A DNA stretch of 14,532 nucleotides from positions 1-14,532 of the forward strand of contig NZ_JBQCEE010000274.1 of NCBI RefSeq assembly GCF_051960575.1. Direction: 5' to 3'. Source of the DNA: JBQCEE01 sp051960575. Lineage in GTDB: Bacteria; Actinomycetota; Actinomycetes; Mycobacteriales; Jatrophihabitantaceae. Position 1 is the stretch's first letter, and each line of letters begins with the position of its first letter. The position numbers and the translations under genes were made by a program. Positions 6,900 through 14,532 of the stretch are shown here, piece after piece. The notes beneath the pieces were generated by a model that did not search any database, was not told the DNA's origin, and saw nothing but the letters and a program-made list of their open reading frames with translations.

Positions 6900-7640
6900 T
6901 CAGTCGAGCCGCGCCGCCAGCACCTTCTTCAACGCCGCCTGCGCCACCGCGCGGCCGTCCGGCAGCTTCGCGAGATCCGTGCCGAGCGGGGTCACCACCG
7001 TCAGCACGACCAGCTCCGAGCGCGTGCGCGCGATGAGCAGGGACTCGAACAGCTGGTTGGTCTGCAGCGTCCAGCCGTTCAGCGTCGAGACCGGCACGCC
7101 GAGCACCGGCAGCAGATCGGTGGGCCCCTGCACGTCGACCGCCTGTGCCGTGCCGTGCGCGCCGGGCAGGTGCCCGGTGACGCAGTGCAGCCCGGTGCCG
7201 GCGGCCTGCTCGGCGGCCTGCGCGACCGCGGGCGACGGGAAGACGATGATCCGCTCGCTGAGCAGGGCGGTCGGCGTCGCGTGCGCCAGGTTCTGCCCGA
7301 CCTGGGTGGTCGGTGCGTACCGCTGCAGCACCGGTGTGGTCGACGCCGGCAGGCACGGCTGCGGGATGTCGGCGTCCGTGCCCGGTTGCGCGGTGAAGCC
7401 GGCAGGCAGGTCGCCCGGTGTCAGCAGGGCCGACTGCGCGGCGCGGGTGGCGGCGTCGCTCGGCAGCGGCGACGTGGGCGCCGAGCTCGGCGCGAAGGTG
7501 CTGAGGTGGGCCGTCGAGGCCGGTGCCGGCACGGGCCGTGACCCCGGGCGGCCGGTGGCCTTCGCGGTGTGTGACCCCGAGGTGCAGGCGGCCACGGCGC
7601 ACAGCGCCAGCAGCGCCGCACCCGTGAGGCGACCGCTCAT
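6900..7640 (-). CDS. Putative lipoprotein of unknown function
   Basis: This is a 246-residue exported lipoprotein. The N-terminus has a short basic start (MSGRL), a hydrophobic stretch and a lipobox V-A-A-C with acylated C19. A Pro/Ser/Thr/Ala-rich linker runs to about residue 70. The folded part then begins with a SALLTPGDLPAGF segment, a phrase I associate with actinobacterial sensor-domain-like lipoproteins. Two further cysteines, in QPCLP and LHCVTG, could form a disulfide outside the cell. No catalytic motif is visible. ATG 7640 overlaps the PAC2 stop in an ATGA arrangement, so it is translationally coupled to PAC2 and likely shares its transcript. Membrane-anchored surface location is inferred from the lipobox; function is unknown. 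Confidence 0.82.
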   Translation of the reverse strand: MSGRLTGAALLALCAVAACTSGSHTAKATGRPGSRPVPAPASTAHLSTFAPSSAPTSPLPSDAATRAAQSALLTPGDLPAGFTAQPGTDADIPQPCLPASTTPVLQRYAPTTQVGQNLAHATPTALLSERIIVFPSPAVAQAAEQAAGTGLHCVTGHLPGAHGTAQAVDVQGPTDLLPVLGVPVSTLNGWTLQTNQLFESLLIARTRSELVVLTVVTPLGTDLAKLPDGRAVAQAALKKVLAARLD

Positions 7641-8518
7641 CCGTGCATCGTCGGGCCGGACGGGCCGCCACCTCGATCCCGCCGGCGCAGGTAGCGCTCG
7701 AACTCGCGCGCGATGGCGTCGCCGGACGTCTCGCGCAGCCCCGGGTCCTCGGCGTCGTCCTTCTCCTCGAGGTTGCGGATGTACTCCGTGACCTCCTCGT
7801 CCTCGGCCGCCATCTCGTCGACCAGCTTCTGCCAGTCGTCGGCCTGCTCGGGCAGCGCCGCGAGCGGCACCGGCAGGTCGAGCACCTCCTCGACGCTGTG
7901 CAGCAGTGCGAGGGTGGCCTTCGGGTTCGGCGGCTGGGCGACGTAGTGCGGCACGCCGGCCCAGAACGAGATCGCCGGGATCCCCGCGGCCACGCACATG
8001 TCCTGCAGCACGCCGACGATGCCGGTCGGCCCCTCGTAGCGCGAGCGCTCGAGCCCGTAGCGCGCGGCGGCATCGGCGTCGTGCGCGGTGCCGGTGACCT
8101 GCGTCGGGCGGGTGTGCGGCGTCTCGGTCAGCAGGGCGCCGAGGGTGACGACGGTGCGCACCTCGAGATCGCGGACGATGGCGAGGATCTCGTGGCAGAA
8201 GCTGCGCCAGCGCATGTTCGGCTCGATGCCGTTCAGCAGCACGAGGTCGAAGCTCGCACCGGGCGGGCGGCAGTACGACAGCCGGGTGGTCGGCCAGGTC
8301 ACGCGACGCGTCACGCCGTCGACCAGGCTGACGGTCGGGCGGTTCACCTGGAAGTCGTAGTAGTCGTCCGGGTCGAGCTCGGTCAGCGGCTCGGCGTCCC
8401 ACACCAGCTCGAGATGCTCGATCGCGTCGCTCGCCGCGTCACCGGCGTCGTTCCAGCCACCGAACGCCGCCACCAGGATCGGCGACTCGAGTCGGGGCCA
8501 GCCGTGTGGTCCGGTCAT
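7637..8518 (-). CDS. PAC2 family protein
   Basis: This is a 293-residue member of the PAC2 family, named after eukaryotic proteasome-assembly chaperone 2. The family is widespread in proteasome-bearing actinobacteria, but its bacterial role is not established. The recognisable N-terminus has the pattern VAAFGGWNDAGDAAS. The middle carries GIEPNMRW, the VVTLGALL strand and GIPAISFWAGVPHYVAQPPNP. The tail is strongly acidic and probably helical (AAEDEEVTEYIRNLEEKDD) and ends with RYLRRRDRGGG. There is no signal peptide or membrane helix, so it is cytosolic. ATG 8518 is supported by a TANNNT -10-like hexamer six bases upstream. It heads a two-gene operon with the lipoprotein and is divergent from the sigma-4-like gene. 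In other actinobacteria this gene often neighbours mshC or metH, as here. Confidence 0.92.
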   Translation of the reverse strand: MTGPHGWPRLESPILVAAFGGWNDAGDAASDAIEHLELVWDAEPLTELDPDDYYDFQVNRPTVSLVDGVTRRVTWPTTRLSYCRPPGASFDLVLLNGIEPNMRWRSFCHEILAIVRDLEVRTVVTLGALLTETPHTRPTQVTGTAHDADAAARYGLERSRYEGPTGIVGVLQDMCVAAGIPAISFWAGVPHYVAQPPNPKATLALLHSVEEVLDLPVPLAALPEQADDWQKLVDEMAAEDEEVTEYIRNLEEKDDAEDPGLRETSGDAIAREFERYLRRRDRGGGPSGPTMHG

Positions 8519-8524
8519 GCGACC

Positions 8525-8530
8525 ACCCTA
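8525..8530 (-). promoter_or_regulatory. Candidate -10 element of PAC2 (leaderless)
   Basis: On the minus strand TAGGGT matches TANNNT and is six bases from ATG 8518, placing the transcript start at the start codon. There is no Shine-Dalgarno sequence ahead of the gene, which agrees with a leaderless mRNA. No clear -35 was found. Confidence 0.45.
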
Positions 8531-8657
8531 CGACCGTTGTGCCCGCCCGCCCGGCTGACCGGGGTCCGCGCGTCCCGGGACGACGGCCGACCGGGCCGAC
8601 CCGTGGTTCGGGACGTTCGGCGCTCGGCTGTGCGACGCCGGACGCCGACAGGCAGGC

Positions 8658-8909
8658 ATGAGCACCGAAGCGGTGGCCGTGTCGACGGACCGTCACACCT
8701 GGGCGGCGGACGTCTGTCTCCTGCTGGCAACCCTCCCGCCGGAGCAGCGCCTCGTCCTGCAGCTGCTCTACGGCCGGCGCTGCACCCTGCCCGAGACCGC
8801 CGCGGAGCTCGGTCTCACCGTCCCGGGCGTCACGGCGCTCGCCTGGCGCGCCCTCGTCGCGCTCGGCGAGGCGCTGGCGGGGCCGTCGACGGCGCGAACC
8901 GCAGCGTGA
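8658..8909 (+). CDS. Small sigma-70 region 4-like DNA-binding protein
   Basis: This is an 83-residue protein that is essentially one helix-turn-helix domain. From about residue 24 it reads LPPEQRLVLQLLYGRR, then LPETAAELGLTVPGVTALAWRAL and a closing LVALGEAL. This is the spacing of sigma-70 region 4, which reads the -35 element. No region 2 is present in this frame or in the 139 bases upstream, so it cannot be a complete sigma factor. It may be a free-standing regulator, or a remnant of an ECF-type sigma. ATG 8658 has only a weak GGCAGG before it. It is divergent from PAC2 and lies 61 bases upstream of metH on the same strand. No regulatory target is evident. Confidence 0.65.
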   Translation: MSTEAVAVSTDRHTWAADVCLLLATLPPEQRLVLQLLYGRRCTLPETAAELGLTVPGVTALAWRALVALGEALAGPSTARTAA

Positions 8910-8958
8910 TCGACGGCGCCGGCCGCCCGTTCGCCGGGAAAGTGTCGCTACCCGCCGG

Positions 8959-8964
8959 TAGATT
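8959..8964 (+). promoter_or_regulatory. Candidate -10 element of metH (leaderless)
   Basis: TAGATT matches TANNNT and ends six bases before GTG 8971, so the mRNA would begin at the GTG. No -35 or Shine-Dalgarno sequence is convincing. The 61-base gap is too short for a cobalamin or SAM riboswitch. Confidence 0.5.
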
Positions 8965-8970
8965 GGGACG

Positions 8971-12762
<3,792 letters not shown>

Positions 12763-12824
12763 GGGCGTGCGCCGACCGGAGTCGGCGACGTCACACCGCG
12801 TGTCGGCATAACCGAAGGCGGGTA

Positions 12825-12855
12825 CTGCGTTTCCTGGCTAGCCTGGGAAACGCAG
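12825..12855. promoter_or_regulatory. Palindrome before the exporter: operator or terminator
   Basis: Perfect 10-base arms CTGCGTTTCC and GGAAACGCAG flank an 11-base centre that itself contains the palindrome GGCTAGCC. The dyad is centred at 12840, on a TANNNT hexamer (TAGCCT, 12839-12844) that could be the -10 of the exporter. This would suit a dimeric repressor such as TetR or MarR type. A T-rich stretch lies at 12861-12871, so a terminator for metH is the alternative reading. No regulator gene is visible in the window. Confidence 0.5.
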
Positions 12856-12874
12856 GCCACTCCTTCGTTTTGTG

Positions 12875-14413
12875 ATGGGACGCACCGTGACCACCCTCGA
12901 AGCACCCTCGCGCCCGGCGGCGACCCCGCCCGGCGCACGCCCCGACCGGCGCTGGTGGATCCTCGCCGTGCTGGGCATCGCCCAGCTCATGGTCGTGCTC
13001 GACGCGACCATCGTGAACATCGCGCTGCCGCACGCCCAGGCCGACCTCGGCTTCGGCAACGCCGACCGGCAGTGGGTCGTCACCGCCTACTCGCTGGCCT
13101 TCGGCAGCAGGCTGGCCGACCTGTTCGGCCGCAAGCGGGTCTTCCTGGTCGGCGTCGTCGGCTTCGCCCTCGCGTCCGCGCTCGGCGGTGCCGCGACCGG
13201 CTTCACCATGCTGGTGATCGCCCGCGCGATCCAGGGCGGGTTCGGCGCGGTGCTCGCGCCGGCCGCGCTGTCGCTGCTGACCACGACCTTCGTGCACCCG
13301 GACGAGCGCAACAAGGCGTTCGGCATCTTCGGCGGCATCGCCGGTGCCGGTGCGTCGATGGGGCTGCTGCTCGGTGGATTCCTCACCGAGTACCTCGACT
13401 GGCGCTGGACGATGTACGTCAACCTGATCTTCGCGGTCGTCGCCGCCGTCGGCGGGTTCGTGCTGCTGACCCACACGCGCGCCGAGGCGCGTCCGCGGCT
13501 CGACCTCGTCGGCACCGTGCTGGTGTCGGCCGGCATGTTCGCGATCGTCTACGGCTTTTCGCACGTCGCCACGCTGGCCGCCGAGGGCCACACCGGTGCC
13601 AGCGGCTGGACCGACGGCCAGACCATCGGCTTCCTCGTCGCCGGCGTCGTGCTGCTGCTCGCGTTCCTCGTCGTGCAGCGCCGCATCGCCAACCCGCTGC
13701 TGCCTCTGCGCATCCTCACCGACCGCAACCGCGGCGGCGCGCTCATGGCCATGTTCCTGTCGGCCATCGGCATGTTCGGCGTCTTCCTGTTCCTGACCTA
13801 CTACCTCGAGACGACGCTCGGGTTCAGCGCGGTCAAGACGGGCGTGGCGTTCCTGCCGATGACGGCGCTCATCGTGGTGGTGGCCGGCGTCGGCAACACG
13901 GTGCTCGTGCGCAAGTACAGCCCGCGCCTGCTCGTCACCACCGGCCTGCTGCTCAACGCCGTGGCGATGGTGCTGTTCACCCGCATCGACGTGCACTCGG
14001 GCTACGCCTCGACGGTGCTGCCGCCGCTGCTGGTGCTCGCCGTGGGCCTCGGCCTCACCTTCGCGCCGTCGTTCAGCCTCGCGACGCTCGGCGTCGAGGG
14101 CCGTGACTCGGGTGTCGCGTCCGCCGCGATCAACGTCGCGCAGCAGATCGGCGGCTCGATCGGCACCGCCGTGCTGAACAGCATCGCCACCAGCGCGGTC
14201 GCCACGTACATCGCCTCGCACGCCGCGGCGGCGGGCGGGGTGACGCCGGCGCTGCAGGAGCAGGCCGCCGTGCACAGCTACACGGTCGCGTTCTGGGTCG
14301 GTGCCGTGGTGTTCGTGGTGGCCGCCGTCGTCGTCGGCCCGCTGCTGCGCCCGGGACTCCCGGACTTCTCGGCCAACGAGAACATGGACGAGCCGGTAGC
14401 CTTGCACGCCTGA
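12875..14413 (+). CDS. DHA2-type MFS drug exporter with short internal deletion
   Basis: This is a 512-residue membrane transporter of the EmrB/QacA (DHA2, usually 14-helix) family, which exports drugs or other compounds using the proton gradient. Helix 1 carries the family pattern VVLDATIVNIALP. The loop after helix 2 has RLADLFGRKR (motif A), helix 5 has GGIAGAGASMGLLLGGFLTE (motif C-like), and the later helices are clear. Odd: after TAYSLAFGS the sequence passes directly from S78 to R79 of RLADLFGRKR, where relatives usually have about six more residues (LLLLGG). The reading frame is kept, but helix 2 is too short. ATG 12875 is used; GTG 12872, or GTG 12887 with GGGA before it, are alternatives. 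A palindrome lies just upstream. The substrate is unknown, and transport activity is doubtful if the deletion is real. Confidence 0.9.
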   Translation: MGRTVTTLEAPSRPAATPPGARPDRRWWILAVLGIAQLMVVLDATIVNIALPHAQADLGFGNADRQWVVTAYSLAFGSRLADLFGRKRVFLVGVVGFALASALGGAATGFTMLVIARAIQGGFGAVLAPAALSLLTTTFVHPDERNKAFGIFGGIAGAGASMGLLLGGFLTEYLDWRWTMYVNLIFAVVAAVGGFVLLTHTRAEARPRLDLVGTVLVSAGMFAIVYGFSHVATLAAEGHTGASGWTDGQTIGFLVAGVVLLLAFLVVQRRIANPLLPLRILTDRNRGGALMAMFLSAIGMFGVFLFLTYYLETTLGFSAVKTGVAFLPMTALIVVVAGVGNTVLVRKYSPRLLVTTGLLLNAVAMVLFTRIDVHSGYASTVLPPLLVLAVGLGLTFAPSFSLATLGVEGRDSGVASAAINVAQQIGGSIGTAVLNSIATSAVATYIASHAAAAGGVTPALQEQAAVHSYTVAFWVGAVVFVVAAVVVGPLLRPGLPDFSANENMDEPVALHA

Positions 14414-14532
14414 TGAGCACGATTGAGCAACCTCGCCGGTTGCGGGCCCATGCGGCCCCCAACCGGCCGGCGCGCATAGACGCCCCCGAGCCGCTCGTCG
14501 CCACACCCGGCCACTCGGTGACGCTCGACGAC
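14413..14532 (+). CDS. Possible start of a downstream gene, cut by window edge
   Basis: An ATG overlaps the exporter stop by one base (TGATG) and opens a frame that runs 40 codons to the window edge without a stop. The peptide is Pro/Ala/Arg-rich and not recognised. A GTG at 14518 in the same frame is another possible start. TGATG overlaps are typical of translational coupling, but a strong hairpin lies inside the first 20 codons, which argues for a terminator here and a later start. Too little is visible to name a function. Confidence 0.3.
   Translation, partial: MSTIEQPRRLRAHAAPNRPARIDAPEPLVATPGHSVTLDD
14435..14467 (+). terminator. Hairpin downstream of the exporter gene
   Basis: Arms GCCGGTTGCGGGCC and GGCCCCCAACCGGC pair over 14 bases with one mismatch around a 5-base loop. 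The hairpin begins 22 bases after the exporter stop. No T-run follows, so it would be a tail-less intrinsic terminator. It overlaps the possible coding start at 14413, so the two readings compete. Confidence 0.5.

Noticed and set aside
5158..7791. Long plus-strand frame running across the phosphodiesterase, mshC and lipoprotein genes
   Set aside because: It crosses three well-supported genes on both strands and has no family resemblance anywhere.
8910..8970. Cobalamin or SAM riboswitch upstream of metH
   Set aside because: Only 61 bases are available, with no conserved riboswitch boxes, and a -10-like hexamer sits directly before the start.
12791..14506. Long open frame antisense to the exporter
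   Set aside because: Composition is dominated by Glu/Arg/His/Gln repeats, typical of an antisense shadow of hydrophobic codons. No motif.

Overview
The window is very GC-rich DNA with tightly packed genes and strong G/C third-position bias. It carries mshC (a mycothiol-specific enzyme), a DUF3090 gene, an SCO1664-family gene and a PAC2 gene. Together these place it in the chromosome of a mycothiol-producing actinobacterium (Actinomycetota). The genus cannot be read from the sequence. No tRNA, rRNA, CRISPR array, insertion sequence or phage gene was seen, and no gene-free stretch exceeds 300 bases.

Layout. Bases 1-950 (+): the 3' end of a DUF3090 gene, then an SCO1664-family PI3/4-kinase-like gene. 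These are two of a recurrent actinobacterial trio of unknown function. A fructosamine-kinase-family gene (935-1630, +) overlaps the kinase-like gene and is followed by a hairpin. Bases 1748-3272 (+): a small uncharacterised protein whose end overlaps a zinc-type dehydrogenase. Bases 3276-5468 (-): an unrecognised 125-residue protein, a strong hairpin, and a secreted alkaline-phosphatase-superfamily phosphodiesterase. Bases 5663-6886 (+): mshC. Bases 6900-8518 (-): a lipoprotein translationally coupled to a PAC2-family protein. Bases 8658-8909 (+): a small stand-alone sigma-region-4-like protein. Bases 8971-12762 (+): full-length cobalamin-dependent methionine synthase (metH). Bases 12875-14413 (+): a DHA2-type drug exporter with an apparent internal deletion, preceded by a palindrome. 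The window ends in a hairpin that lies inside a reading frame open to the edge.

How it fits together. DUF3090, SCO1664, mshC, PAC2 and metH form a core neighbourhood that I recall from other actinobacteria. Here about 4.7 kb of accessory genes (kinase, dehydrogenase, phosphodiesterase, unknowns) separates SCO1664 from mshC. MshC and MetH both work on sulfur amino acids: cysteine goes into mycothiol, and homocysteine becomes methionine. mshC, PAC2 and metH each have a TANNNT -10-like hexamer 6-7 bases before the start codon, which suggests leaderless transcripts. The observations most worth following are the kinase-like trio next to mycothiol synthesis, the exporter deletion, the palindrome in front of the exporter, the atypical metal site of the phosphodiesterase and the orphan sigma-4-like protein. 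I did not find a clear-cut new defence or mobile system.
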